From the NCBI GenBank assembly GCA_028222435.1, contig JAOIST010000001.1:1-64000 (forward strand): a stretch of DNA of 64,000 nt. The letters run 5' to 3'. This DNA is from Candidatus Pelagibacter sp. (GTDB lineage: Bacteria; Pseudomonadota; Alphaproteobacteria; Pelagibacterales; Pelagibacteraceae). The translations under genes were made by a program, and so were the position numbers. Shown in pieces: positions 32,329 to 42,090 of the stretch (position 1 is its first letter; each line of letters starts with the position of its first letter). The notes beneath the pieces are model-generated. The model was not told the DNA's origin and made no database searches. It saw nothing but the letters and a program-made list of their open reading frames with translations.

Positions 32329-33081
32329 ATGTCAGAAAATCAGAAAAAAATTTGGATAACAGGCGCTAGTAGTGGAATTGGAAGAGCTGTTGCAGAAAAA
32401 TTTGCACAAGAAGGCTGGAAAGTTGCTATTTCTGCCAGAAGAAAAGAAATCTTAGATCAAATTGCAGCAAACAAAAATATAGAGTCTTTTCCTCTCGATG
32501 TAACAGATGAAAAAAGTTGTAAATCAGTATTCGAAGAAATAATTCAAAGATTTAATGGTTTGGATATTTGTTTTTTTTGCAGTGGTACATATGATCCAAA
32601 AAAAGAGCAAGATCTAAACTTAGAACAAAATAAATTTGTAATGAATGTAAATTATTTTGGAACACTAAATTGTGTGAAGACTGTAGAAAAATATTTTAAA
32701 GAAAAAAAAGATGGTCATATTTCAATTGTATCATCTATTGCAGGTTATAGAGGTTTACCTAATTCTAGTGGCTATGGTCCTTCTAAAGCTGCTTTAACAA
32801 ATTTTGCAGAAAGTATTTATTTTGATTTTAAAAAATTTAACGTAAGAGTTTCTGTTGTATCCCCTGGATTTATTAAAACTCCTCTAACTGACAAAAATGA
32901 ATTTCCAATGCCGTTTTTAAGGTCTCCAGAATTTGCTGCTAAACAAGTTTATAAAGGTTTAGTCAAATCAAAATCTTTTGAGATTCATTTTCCAAAACAA
33001 TTAACTTTGACCTTAAAATTTTTGAGAATTTTACCTTATAAATTTTATTTATTTTTAGTTGATAAATTAGTTAAACGCTAA
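32329..33081 (+). CDS. short-chain dehydrogenase/reductase (classical)
   Basis: 250 aa. WITGASSGIGRAVAEKFAQ at the N-terminus binds NAD(P), FCSGTYDP is the NAG-like strand, and SSGYGPSKAALTNFAES has the catalytic YxxxK. C-terminal residues are hydrophobic and basic, which suggests membrane association. It is convergent with the DUF3833-CFA-DUF1365-flavoprotein genes, a combination often found with an SDR, so it may act on a lipid. Confidence 0.88.
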   Translation: MSENQKKIWITGASSGIGRAVAEKFAQEGWKVAISARRKEILDQIAANKNIESFPLDVTDEKSCKSVFEEIIQRFNGLDICFFCSGTYDPKKEQDLNLEQNKFVMNVNYFGTLNCVKTVEKYFKEKKDGHISIVSSIAGYRGLPNSSGYGPSKAALTNFAESIYFDFKKFNVRVSVVSPGFIKTPLTDKNEFPMPFLRSPEFAAKQVYKGLVKSKSFEIHFPKQLTLTLKFLRILPYKFYLFLVDKLVKR

Positions 33082-33605
33082 TCTTTAACAAACATCACCG
33101 TAAGCTCAGCAACTTTAATCCCGAATTTTGTCATCGTTGCTCTATTAATTGCAACTCGTTCATCTTGCATGAAAATCCAATCATCAAAAGTAATTTTTAT
33201 ATTTTTTCCTTTTACTGGAACTAACAATACATATTCAAATTTAAAAGCTGGACCGTACGAATATCCTTTGGCTTTGCCAACCACATCTGCTGCGGTGCCC
33301 TCATAATTATGTTCATCAATTTTATTTATTGTCCACTGACGCGTTTGTTTTTCGCCATCAGTCCAGTTAAAAATTTCGTCTAGAATTAATTGTGATCCAT
33401 TCCATTTACCATTTAAATCGGCTTTAAATTGTCGTGTAACTTTTCCTGATCTATTTTGAAGAACGCCCCATGCTTTTACATTACCAGCAAGGTAATCTTC
33501 AATTATAAGTCTTGGTTTTTGATCTTTAAAATCTGTTGGTTTCATTGTATTGGTGCATCCTGTTAATATTATTAGTATAAAAATTCCAAATAATTTATTC
33601 ATCAC
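33078..33605 (-). CDS. DUF3833 lipoprotein
   Basis: 175 aa with a lipoprotein signal (ILIILTGCTN; lipobox LTGC). The mature part is a beta-rich lipocalin-like domain (FNWTDGEKQTRQWTINKI, WIFMQDERVAINRATMTKFG). DUF3833 is regularly encoded with CFA-type methyltransferase, DUF1365 and amine-oxidase-like genes. It starts on the stop of the cfa gene. Confidence 0.88.
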   Translation of the reverse strand: MMNKLFGIFILIILTGCTNTMKPTDFKDQKPRLIIEDYLAGNVKAWGVLQNRSGKVTRQFKADLNGKWNGSQLILDEIFNWTDGEKQTRQWTINKIDEHNYEGTAADVVGKAKGYSYGPAFKFEYVLLVPVKGKNIKITFDDWIFMQDERVAINRATMTKFGIKVAELTVMFVKD

Positions 33606-34789
33606 TATTGCTTATTCGACATAGAAAATTGAATCAAGTTAATGTTTCTAGATTTAAACCCTGCTTCACAATAAGACAGATAAAACTCCCACATTCTCTT
33701 AAATGTTTCATCAAAACCTAGAGGAGTTATGTTGCCCCAAGCTCTAAAGAAATTTTTTCTCCAGGTAGCTAAGGTTTTTGCGTAATCATCTGGATAAGAA
33801 TTAACTTTTAAAAGACTTAGATTGTTTTTTTTGATTAATGACTTCATAAATTTTAATGAAGGCAAAAAGCCACCAGGGAAAATATATTTTTGAATAAAAT
33901 CTTCACTGAGTCTATACCTATCAAATAAATCATCTCTTATTGTAATTCCTTGTAAAGCTGCTGAACCGTCAGGGGTGAGTGATTTTTTTATTGTCTCAAA
34001 ATACTTATCTAAATATTTTTCACCTACAGCTTCAATCATCTCTATAGAGGCAATTTTATCATATTTACTCCTTAAGTCTCTATAGTCTAAAAACATTACA
34101 TTAACTTTATTATTTAAACCCGATCTATTTATTCTTTTTTGAGTAAACTCAAATTGTTTTTTTGAAATTGTTATACAATCAATTGTTACATTATAATTTT
34201 TTGCCAGATATTCAGAAAAACCTCCCCAACCACATCCAATTTCTAAAACTTTATTTCCATCTTTAACTTCCAATAAATCTATAAGTTTTTGATATTTATT
34301 TTTTTGAGCATCTTCTAAACTATCACTTTTATTTTCATAAACAGCACTTGAGTAAGTAAGAGTTTTATCTAACCACTCGGAAAAGAAACTGTTTCCTAAA
34401 TCATAGTGTTTAGAAATATATTTTAAACTTTTCGCTTTAGTGTTCGAAGCAAAAATTCGCCTTAAAAAAATTTTAATTTTTTGAATTTTAAAACTACCAG
34501 AGAAAGAATGAATTAAATTAATATTTCGTGCCGTAAGTTCTATTAGATTTGTAAGATTAGATGTATAAAATTCTTTATTCATGTGGGCTTCTCCTAATGC
34601 TGAACTGCCGCCAATTACTATATTGAAATATAATTTAGGATTATTAATCTTGATGTCAGCAGAAATTTCGCTTTCAAAATTTCCAAAATGAAAAACTTTC
34701 CCATCATAGTTTACTAACTTTAAGTTTCCATTTTCAATATTTTTTAATTTATTTAAAATAATTTTTTCTGAAATTTTCATTAGACTCAT
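33605..34789 (-). CDS. cyclopropane-fatty-acyl-phospholipid synthase-like methyltransferase
   Basis: 394 aa, standard length. The SAM motif VLEIGCGWGGFSEYLAK is at about residue 180, AVGEKYLDKYFETI and FIQKYIFPGGFLPSLK follow (the latter near the bicarbonate/active-site region), and an N-terminal lipid-binding domain is present. CFA-type enzymes transfer a methylene or methyl to unsaturated acyl chains of membrane lipids; relatives in this gene set make branched or furan-type fatty acids. It is joined to DUF1365 (no gap) and DUF3833 (1-bp overlap). Confidence 0.88.
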   Translation of the reverse strand: MSLMKISEKIILNKLKNIENGNLKLVNYDGKVFHFGNFESEISADIKINNPKLYFNIVIGGSSALGEAHMNKEFYTSNLTNLIELTARNINLIHSFSGSFKIQKIKIFLRRIFASNTKAKSLKYISKHYDLGNSFFSEWLDKTLTYSSAVYENKSDSLEDAQKNKYQKLIDLLEVKDGNKVLEIGCGWGGFSEYLAKNYNVTIDCITISKKQFEFTQKRINRSGLNNKVNVMFLDYRDLRSKYDKIASIEMIEAVGEKYLDKYFETIKKSLTPDGSAALQGITIRDDLFDRYRLSEDFIQKYIFPGGFLPSLKFMKSLIKKNNLSLLKVNSYPDDYAKTLATWRKNFFRAWGNITPLGFDETFKRMWEFYLSYCEAGFKSRNINLIQFSMSNKQ

Positions 34790-35548
34790 TTAATATTCCT
34801 CATAACTTAAATTATTTAAAATTTTGGTATTTCTTTTTCTGTATATTGCCCCTTTTTTCCACAATAAAAATGCTTCAAAATGTATCGAACCAATTATTTT
34901 AATAGTCATTAATGGATATTTAAAAAAATTTATTAAAAGTTGTTTAAAGTTTAGCTTTTTTCGGTTTCCTTCCTGTGTTGCAGTTAGAACTGTGCCTGCG
35001 TCATCTGTTTGCTTAATAATAACAGAAAGTTTTTCTCCTGGGGCTATAAGTTTAAAATTATAGAAAGTGTTCATATCCATGAAAGGTGAAACGTAAAATT
35101 TTTTTTTGCATTTTTGTTCAATTTTTTCACCGTCAATTACTTTAAAAATATAAGTATGCTGCTCGTTAAAAGTATTCTTAACTTCATAAAAAATGGCTTT
35201 AAGATTATTTTCTTGATAACAATAAAAAATACTTAAAGGATTAAATACATAGCCGAAAATTCTTGGATAACAAAGTAATTCAATTTTTGTTATCTCACAA
35301 CTAATTTTAAATTTTTTTAAATTTTCTACAATCCAATCTTTAATCGAACTACCATCACGGAGTCCGTGATCTTTATAATAAAAGCTAAATACATTAAATT
35401 TGTTAATAGAAAAAATGCTTATTTTCTCATCAAGCCTTTCAAGTTCGTCTAAATCTAAAAGCAAAGAAAATGTTTTATATTTGAGCGAGTGTTTTACAGG
35501 TTTAAATCTATGATGAGTGACTAAGCCATTGTAAATACAAGAGTTCAT
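34790..35548 (-). CDS. DUF1365 family protein
   Basis: 252 aa. CIYNGLVTHHRFKPVKHSLK at the start, FGYVFNPLSIFYCYQ, EVKNTFNEQHTYIF and FYVSPFMDMNTFYNF are the conserved blocks. Function unknown, almost always next to an amine-oxidase-like flavoprotein and a CFA-type enzyme, as here. It overlaps the flavoprotein stop by 1 bp. Confidence 0.92.
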   Translation of the reverse strand: MNSCIYNGLVTHHRFKPVKHSLKYKTFSLLLDLDELERLDEKISIFSINKFNVFSFYYKDHGLRDGSSIKDWIVENLKKFKISCEITKIELLCYPRIFGYVFNPLSIFYCYQENNLKAIFYEVKNTFNEQHTYIFKVIDGEKIEQKCKKKFYVSPFMDMNTFYNFKLIAPGEKLSVIIKQTDDAGTVLTATQEGNRKKLNFKQLLINFFKYPLMTIKIIGSIHFEAFLLWKKGAIYRKRNTKILNNLSYEEY

Positions 35549-36774
35549 TAATTTTCAAATTTTTTAAAAAGTTCTTTTGAAGATTTTAAACCATCTTCAT
35601 GAAAACCGTAACCAAAATAACTTCCACAAAACCAGGTTCTTTTTTTTCCTTGAAGTTTATGTAAATCTTTTTGCAAAGCCACATTAGCTTTATTAAAATA
35701 TGGATGTGTAAAATGAATTTTTTTTATTATTTTATTTTTATCGATTGCTTCAACAGGGTTTAATGTTAAAAAATAATTTTTTTCTGAATTAAGATTTTGA
35801 AGTTTATTTAACCAATATGTAACACAAGTATTTTCATTTTTCGAAATTGAATTCCAACTTGACCATGCTGATTTTCTAATAGGCATCAAATTTTCATCCC
35901 TATGTAAATATGCTTCGTTAGATACGTAGGTAAATTTTTTAAGTGTTTCACTTTCTTCTAAAGATGGTTCATCTAATAATTCTAAGCTTTGGTCGGCATG
36001 AGAAGCTAAAATCACATGATCGTAATCCAGGTATTCATTTCCAATTAAAATTCTTACATTATTTTCATTTCTTAAAATTTTACTTACTTTGTAATTTTTA
36101 AACACCTCTCCACTTATTTTTTCTAAAACTTTTTTAACATAAGTTCTACTTCGATTAGACACGGTATACCATTGAGGTCTATTTTTTAATTTAAATAAAC
36201 CATGATTGGTAAAAAAATTTAAAAAAAGTTTTAAAGGCATCTCTTTTGCTTTTTGAAATGGCATAGACCAAATTGCAGCTACCATTGGAATTATATGGTA
36301 CTCGATAAAATATTTAGATAATTTTGAACTCTTTAAATAATCTCCTAAAGTTGTATTACTAGTTTCTGTGTTTACAAGAGAGGGTGCTGTTTTATAAAAA
36401 TTAATTATTTCATTTATCATTTTTAAAAATTTTAAATTTAATAAATTTTTTTTGTTTGCAAATATTGCATTAAAACCACTTCCGCCATACTCCACATTGG
36501 TATCTTTTATGGAAACAGAAAACGACATATTGCTTTTTTCAAAAGGCACGTTTAACTCATTAAAAAATCTTATTAAATTTGGATAAGTTTTTTCATTAAA
36601 AACAATAAAGCCAAGATCAACTGCTATAATCTTATTCTCTTCTTTAATATCATAAGTATAAGAATGGCCTCCGAAATGATCATCTTGTTCAAATAAATCT
36701 ACTTTATGGTTTTTGGAAAAATAATATGATGCAGATAGACCTGAAATTCCTGAACCAATAACTGCTATTTTCAT
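35548..36774 (-). CDS. FAD-dependent amine-oxidase-like oxidoreductase of the CFA/DUF1365 cluster
   Basis: 408 aa. The FAD motif VIGSGISGLSASYYFSK is at residues 4-20 and the second flavin segment GSYFGYGFHEDGLKSSKELF at the C-terminus, the usual pair for the NAD(P)/FAD amine-oxidase fold. It is believed to act on unsaturated lipid or squalene-like substrates in related clusters. It starts only 7 bp after the gcvP stop on the same strand, so it probably shares transcripts with the glycine-cleavage genes. Confidence 0.88.
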   Translation of the reverse strand: MKIAVIGSGISGLSASYYFSKNHKVDLFEQDDHFGGHSYTYDIKEENKIIAVDLGFIVFNEKTYPNLIRFFNELNVPFEKSNMSFSVSIKDTNVEYGGSGFNAIFANKKNLLNLKFLKMINEIINFYKTAPSLVNTETSNTTLGDYLKSSKLSKYFIEYHIIPMVAAIWSMPFQKAKEMPLKLFLNFFTNHGLFKLKNRPQWYTVSNRSRTYVKKVLEKISGEVFKNYKVSKILRNENNVRILIGNEYLDYDHVILASHADQSLELLDEPSLEESETLKKFTYVSNEAYLHRDENLMPIRKSAWSSWNSISKNENTCVTYWLNKLQNLNSEKNYFLTLNPVEAIDKNKIIKKIHFTHPYFNKANVALQKDLHKLQGKKRTWFCGSYFGYGFHEDGLKSSKELFKKFEN

Positions 36775-36781
36775 TTATAAA

Positions 36782-39649
36782 TTATGCAGCTTCTTCTTTA
36801 TACTCGTCCATAGAAGGACATGAACAGACAAGATTTCGATCTCCGTAAACATTATCAACACGAGCGACAGGAGCCCAATATTTGTTATTTTTTACGAATT
36901 CGTTTGGAAAGGCAGCTTCCTCTCTTGAATATTTATGTTTCCACTCATTTGAAGCTGATTCGATATATGTATGTGGCGCGTTTTTAAGAGGGTTATCTAC
37001 TTTGTCAAATTTAGAATTTTCTACTTTGTTTATTTCTTTTTTAATTTTTATTAAAGCATTGCAAAATTTATCTATCTCTTCTAAATTTTCACTTTCAGTT
37101 GGCTCAATCATAATTGTTCCTGCAACTGGCCATGACATTGTAGGCGCGTGATATCCAAAATCAATTAATCTTTTGGCAATATCTTCTTCTGAAATTCCTG
37201 AACTTGCTTTAATTGGTCTTATATCAATAATACACTCATGGGCTACATTTCCATTTTTGCCAGTGTATAACACTTTGTAATCTCTAGATAATTTTTTAGA
37301 GATATAATTAGCATTTAGTATTGAAACTTGAGATGCTTTTTTTAAACCTTCTGCACCCATCATTTTGATATACATCCAAGAGATAGGTAAAATACTTGAA
37401 CTTCCCCAGGGTGCAGCAGATACAGCGCCCATTCCATTTAAGGGCCCTGACTCTTTTATAACTTTGTGAGTTGGTAAAAATTCTGCTAGGTGTTTACCGC
37501 AAGCAATTGGACCCATACCAGGTCCTCCTCCTCCATGTGGAATACAAAATGTTTTATGTAAATTTATATGACAAACATCTGGACCAAATTTTCCCGGTTT
37601 TGCAATACCGACTAAAGCATTTAAATTAGCACCGTCCATATAAACTTGACCTCCTGCTTTATGTATAATACCGCAAATTTCCATAATTTTTTCTTCAAAC
37701 ACACCATGAGTGGATGGATAAGTCACCATTAAAGCCGCTAAATCATTAGCGTATTTTTCAGCTTTATTTTTTAAATCTTCAATATCAACATTTCCATCGT
37801 CATCACAATTAACAACAACAACTTTCATTCCACACATTTGTGCACTTGCAGGATTTGTGCCATGAGCGGAATTGGGTATCAAACATACATTTCGATTTGA
37901 TTGTTTGTTATTTTTATGAAATTTTCTTATTGTCATTAAGCCAGCATACTCGCCTTGAGCTCCAGAATTTGGCTGCAAAGAAACTGCATCAAAACCAGTT
38001 ATTTCTTTAAGGTCATTAATTAAATCATTAAATAATACTTTATAACCTTTCATTTGTTCTGTGGGCACAAAAGGATGAGGGAGTGAAAACTCTTTCCAGG
38101 TAATTGGCATTAATTCAGCTGTTGCATTTAATTTCATTGTACAAGATCCCAACGCAATCATAGATCTGTTTAACGCAATATCGCAATCTTCTAATTTTTT
38201 AAGATATCTCAACATTTCAGTTTCTGAATGATATTTATTAAATACTGGATGAGTTAGATATTTTGAAGCTCTTAAAAGATTTTTTGGTAAATTATTCAAC
38301 TCTACTTTTGTGTTTTGATCTAAAGTTTTCGATATCCCAAATATTTTTAATAAGTTATTTACGTCATCAAGTTTTTTAGCCTCATCAAATGCAACGGATA
38401 ATGTATCTTTATTAACTTTTCTTAAGTTTATTTTTTCTTCATAAGCTTTTTTTAGAATAGTTTCTGTCTTTTCATTTGTTTTAATTGTTACAGTATCAAA
38501 GTAATGATCGCTTAATATTTTTAATCCTCCTTTTTTAATCTCATCTCCAAATAATTTTGCTAAAGATGATGTTCTATTAGCTATTTTTAAAATTCCTGAT
38601 GGACCATGATAGATAGCAAAAGCGGCAGATATTATTGCAAGCAACGCTTGAGCTGTACAAATGTTACTTGTGGCTTTGTCTCTTCTAATATGCTGTTCTC
38701 TCGTTTGTAAAGATAATCGAAAAGCTTTTTTCCCATGTCGATCAACTGACACGCCAATAATTCTTCCAGGCATTGATCTTTTAAATTCTTCTTTTGTTGC
38801 AAAGAAAGCTGCGTGGGGACCACCATAACCCATCGGAATTCCAAATCTTTGCGCGCTTCCTACTGCAATATCTGCTCCTAATTCTGCTGGAGTTTTTAAT
38901 CTTGCTAATGCTAATAAATCGCATACCAAAATTGCTTTACCATTTTTTTTATGAATTTGACTTATACTTTCACTAGGATCTTGAATATCTCCTAATGTTC
39001 CAGGGTAAGCTAAAACTCCACAAACAATATCTTCATTTATCTTACTTAAATCATCTTTTTCATTTCCAATTATAAGTTCTAATCCAAAAGGTTCAGTTCT
39101 GGTTTTTATCAGATCGATAGTTTGTGGATTACATGAATCTGAAACAAATATTTTTTTTGAATTATTTTTATCTAATCTTTGGCTTAATCCAACAGCTTCA
39201 GCTGTTGCTGTTGCTTCATCTAATAATGAGGCATTTGCAATATCCATTCCTGTTAAATCAATAATGAGTTGTTGGAAATTTAAAAGCATTTCTAATCTGC
39301 CTTGTGCTACTTCAGGCTGATAAGGGGTGTATGAAGTATACCACCCTGGATTTTCTAATATATTTCTTAAAATAACATTAGGAGTAAAAGAGTTATAATA
39401 ACCCATTCCTATAAAGTTTCTAAAGATTTCATTCTGTTTGGAAATTGATTTTAATTTTTTTAAAGCATCATTTTCTGATAGTGGCTCATTTATTTTTAAC
39501 TCTTCTTTTAAAAGAATTTTTTCAGGAACTGTATTATCCATCAAATTTTCCAGCGTTTTATAACCTACTGCTTCAAGCATTTTTTTTTGCTCCTTTTCAG
39601 AAGGACCAATATGTCTGTAAATGAATTCTTTAGAGTTATCGTCTATCAT
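36782..39649 (-). CDS. gcvP: glycine dehydrogenase (P-protein), single-chain form
   Basis: 955 aa, the fused form with two homologous halves. The PLP lysine is in CHINLHKTFCIPHGGGGPGM, GSCTMKLNATAELMP opens the second half, and FIGMGYYNSFTPNVILRNI is in the first. It decarboxylates glycine and passes the aminomethyl group to GcvH lipoate. It overlaps gcvH by 1 bp and is followed 7 bp later by the flavoprotein gene. Confidence 0.97.
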   Translation of the reverse strand: MIDDNSKEFIYRHIGPSEKEQKKMLEAVGYKTLENLMDNTVPEKILLKEELKINEPLSENDALKKLKSISKQNEIFRNFIGMGYYNSFTPNVILRNILENPGWYTSYTPYQPEVAQGRLEMLLNFQQLIIDLTGMDIANASLLDEATATAEAVGLSQRLDKNNSKKIFVSDSCNPQTIDLIKTRTEPFGLELIIGNEKDDLSKINEDIVCGVLAYPGTLGDIQDPSESISQIHKKNGKAILVCDLLALARLKTPAELGADIAVGSAQRFGIPMGYGGPHAAFFATKEEFKRSMPGRIIGVSVDRHGKKAFRLSLQTREQHIRRDKATSNICTAQALLAIISAAFAIYHGPSGILKIANRTSSLAKLFGDEIKKGGLKILSDHYFDTVTIKTNEKTETILKKAYEEKINLRKVNKDTLSVAFDEAKKLDDVNNLLKIFGISKTLDQNTKVELNNLPKNLLRASKYLTHPVFNKYHSETEMLRYLKKLEDCDIALNRSMIALGSCTMKLNATAELMPITWKEFSLPHPFVPTEQMKGYKVLFNDLINDLKEITGFDAVSLQPNSGAQGEYAGLMTIRKFHKNNKQSNRNVCLIPNSAHGTNPASAQMCGMKVVVVNCDDDGNVDIEDLKNKAEKYANDLAALMVTYPSTHGVFEEKIMEICGIIHKAGGQVYMDGANLNALVGIAKPGKFGPDVCHINLHKTFCIPHGGGGPGMGPIACGKHLAEFLPTHKVIKESGPLNGMGAVSAAPWGSSSILPISWMYIKMMGAEGLKKASQVSILNANYISKKLSRDYKVLYTGKNGNVAHECIIDIRPIKASSGISEEDIAKRLIDFGYHAPTMSWPVAGTIMIEPTESENLEEIDKFCNALIKIKKEINKVENSKFDKVDNPLKNAPHTYIESASNEWKHKYSREEAAFPNEFVKNNKYWAPVARVDNVYGDRNLVCSCPSMDEYKEEAA

Positions 39650-40029
39650 TAGCTAGGGTTCTCCGCGCAAAATTTATCGTAATCTGCTTTGTTCATTAAT
39701 GTGTCAAGCTCGGATTTATCTTTAACTTTTATTTTAAAAAACCAACTTTCTCCTTCAGGATCAGCATTTACATTACCCGGATCATCAACAATTGATTTGT
39801 TTCCCTCTAAAATTTCACCTGAGATTGGAGAGTAAACATCACTTGCTGCTTTAGTAGACTCAACGACAGCGGCTTGGCCATCCTTCTCTACTGATTTACC
39901 TGGTTCAGGAACTTCAACAAAAACAATATCCCCTAACATTTCAGTAGCATGCTTTGTAATACCTACAGTTGCAGTATCACCATCAAGTGAAAGCCACTCA
40001 TGTTTTTTTGAAAATTTTTTCTCACTCAT
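39649..40029 (-). CDS. gcvH: glycine cleavage system H protein
   Basis: 126 aa. The lipoyl-lysine sits in [18 protein letters not shown] (about residue 60), and [16 protein letters not shown] and [14 protein letters not shown] are typical. Carries the aminomethyl group between GcvP and GcvT. Lies between gcvT (14-bp gap) and gcvP (1-bp overlap). Confidence 0.97.
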   Translation of the reverse strand: MSEKKFSKKHEWLSLDGDTATVGITKHATEMLGDIVFVEVPEPGKSVEKDGQAAVVESTKAASDVYSPISGEILEGNKSIVDDPGNVNADPEGESWFFKIKVKDKSELDTLMNKADYDKFCAENPS

Positions 40030-40043
40030 TATTTGCTCCTTTG

Positions 40044-41138
40044 TTATTTAACATAACTCTTTTTAAAAAATGGAAGTTCAGAAACTTTACCCCCATATTT
40101 CTTTCCTCTTACTTCCAATTGAATTTTTGTACCAACCTCTGCATATTTTGTATTAATATAACCCATTGCAACTGGTGCGTTTACGCTAGGACCAAAAGTT
40201 CCACTAGTTATTAAACCAATCTCTTCTCCGCTTTCAGAAAAAATTTTCGTATTTTCTCTAGCAATCACTCTTCCTTCTGGCAAAATACCAATTCTTTTTT
40301 TTTCACTACCATTTTCAATTAATTTTTTAATTCTATCCCAACCATTAAATCCACCCTCTTCTCTTCTTCTTTTCGCTATCGCCCACTTCAAGTTAGCTTC
40401 AATTGGATTAATTTTTTCATTAAGATCATGACCATATAAACATAGTCCTGCTTCAAGCCTTAATGTGTCTCTAGCTCCCAATCCTACTGCATTTACTTTA
40501 TTTTCTTTTAGTAATGAAATGAGTTTTTCAACTTTAATATTAGGGATAGATATTTCAAAACCATCTTCACCAGTGTATCCTGATCTAGTTATATATAAGT
40601 TTTCATTATTAAACTTAAAATTATCACCGGTCATAAATTTCAAATTTGACACACCAGGTACAATTTTTTCTAAAATCTCAACTGCTTTTGGTCCTTGCAA
40701 TGCTATTAAAGATAAATCATTATTTAAAAAATACTTGTGATCTTTGCTTAAAAATTTCTCAATTTGTTTTACATCATTTTTTTTACATGCTGCATTTAAA
40801 ATAATGCAGAATCCTTTAGAGGTTTTTGTGATAATTAAATCATCTATAATTCCTCCTTCGTTATTTAGTAAGAAAGAATATTTAGAATGATTTAATTTTA
40901 AAGATCTGAGATCTGCTGGAATAATTTTTTCTAAAGCATCGGCTAATGTTTCATCTCCCTCTAAAAAGAACTGCCCCATATGAGAAACATCAAAAAAACC
41001 TGCGTATGATCTTGTTGAAATATGTTCCTTTACAATTCCATCTTTATATTGAATTGGCATTTCATAACCTGCAAAGGAAACAAATTTAGCACCAAGATCT
41101 TTATGATAATTATATAAAGCTGTTTTTTGTACTTCCAT
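40044..41138 (-). CDS. gcvT: aminomethyltransferase (T protein)
   Basis: 364 aa from the ATG at 41138. [19 protein letters not shown] and [12 protein letters not shown] are the folate-site blocks, and [16 protein letters not shown] the central one. I prefer 41138 because AAAAGAG lies 6 nt before it; the ATG at 41153 directly abuts the end of the riboswitch with no spacing for a ribosome site. It transfers the methylene group to tetrahydrofolate. First gene of gcvT-H-P. Confidence 0.94.
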   Translation of the reverse strand: MEVQKTALYNYHKDLGAKFVSFAGYEMPIQYKDGIVKEHISTRSYAGFFDVSHMGQFFLEGDETLADALEKIIPADLRSLKLNHSKYSFLLNNEGGIIDDLIITKTSKGFCIILNAACKKNDVKQIEKFLSKDHKYFLNNDLSLIALQGPKAVEILEKIVPGVSNLKFMTGDNFKFNNENLYITRSGYTGEDGFEISIPNIKVEKLISLLKENKVNAVGLGARDTLRLEAGLCLYGHDLNEKINPIEANLKWAIAKRRREEGGFNGWDRIKKLIENGSEKKRIGILPEGRVIARENTKIFSESGEEIGLITSGTFGPSVNAPVAMGYINTKYAEVGTKIQLEVRGKKYGGKVSELPFFKKSYVK

Positions 41139-41155
41139 AATAACTCTTTTCATGC

Positions 41156-41300
41156 CCCATCTGTCTATGTACCTGAGAGATTTAATCCTTCGGTGAGGCC
41201 AAAAAGCCTGCTTTCCAGAGTTATTACGGTAACGGTCCTTTTGCCTGAGAGTTTCCGGGGTGGTTGCTCCTTCGGCGCTATATTTAAATAGTCTCTCCCG
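41156..41300 (-). promoter_or_regulatory. tandem glycine riboswitch upstream of gcvT
   Basis: On the minus strand two glycine aptamers follow each other. The first contains GGGAGAGAC at the start, CCGAAGGAGCAACC, then ACTCTCAGGCAAAAGGACCG; the second has CTCTGGAAAGC, CACCGAAGGATTAA and TCTCTCAGGTACATAGACAG. These are the conserved cores of the glycine class. The second ends directly before the first possible gcvT start, so it can control translation or elongation. Glycine riboswitches before gcvT are established in Pelagibacter and normally switch expression on. Confidence 0.95.
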
Positions 41301-41310
41301 TTACTAACTC

Positions 41311-41338
41311 ATAATGATTAAAAATAATTGAAAGTCAA
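41311..41338 (-). promoter_or_regulatory. predicted promoter of the gcvT riboswitch transcript
   Basis: On the minus strand TTGACT (41338-41333) is followed after 16 nt by CATTAT (41316-41311), which would start RNA near 41304, just before the first aptamer. The -35 is good and the -10 is four of six. It fits the position expected for the operon promoter. Confidence 0.45.
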
Positions 41339-41369
41339 TAAGATTTGTTTTCAATTATAGATAGTATAA

Positions 41370-42083
41370 TTATTTAGCGCTAAATAGTGTGGTTGGACCT
41401 ATCCTTTTATAAATAATAAAATCATATTTTTTAAGGTATTCTTTAATATTCTCAAAATTCTTACTTGCTGATCCATCAACATTATGTGTTTCAATCGATA
41501 TTAATGTTGGGTCAAGTTTCTTTATCTTAATATCTGTTAAAACCTGAAAATCACTACCTTCTACATCAATATTAATAAAATCTATATTTTTATTCAAATT
41601 ACTTATGCTCATAATCTCATCTATTGATTTAGAATTAATGTCTATTATTTTTGAATTATCAGAATTGGTTTTATTTAATTTTTTATAGAATTTTTCATCT
41701 AAAGTATTAATTGGACTAAATGGATCATCTTGATACATTTTAAAAATTTTTTTTTCATCACTTATTGCAGTACATATATTGATGTCTTTAGGTCTAGCTA
41801 TATTAAACAAATCAATTGAGGTACGATTGATGTCTATATTAATACCATTCCATCCTTTTTTATATAAAAGACAAGTATTACTGTACATAAATGGGTTGAA
41901 ACAACCAATATCTAAATAAATTCCTTTTGTTTTTTTTTTAAAATACTCACTGATAAATAGATCTTCACCCCACTGAGAATATTGGGCTCTATTCTTGTAA
42001 CCCTTGTGTCTTATATAAAGATTATAATATAAATAAATTTTATAAGAAAACTTGGTTTTTAAAAATAATTTTTTTAAAGACAT
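41370..42083 (-). CDS. FkbM-family methyltransferase
   Basis: 237 aa. QWGEDLFISEYF, IYLDIGCFNPFMYSNTCLLY (SAM site, about residue 55), and FINIDVEGSDFQVLTDI near 165 are the FkbM blocks. Family members methylate hydroxyl groups on glycans and natural products, so a surface-polysaccharide role is likely. It is alone, 7 bp after the EamA gene on the same strand. Confidence 0.88.
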   Translation of the reverse strand: MSLKKLFLKTKFSYKIYLYYNLYIRHKGYKNRAQYSQWGEDLFISEYFKKKTKGIYLDIGCFNPFMYSNTCLLYKKGWNGINIDINRTSIDLFNIARPKDINICTAISDEKKIFKMYQDDPFSPINTLDEKFYKKLNKTNSDNSKIIDINSKSIDEIMSISNLNKNIDFINIDVEGSDFQVLTDIKIKKLDPTLISIETHNVDGSASKNFENIKEYLKKYDFIIYKRIGPTTLFSAK

Positions 42084-42090
42084 TAAAAAA

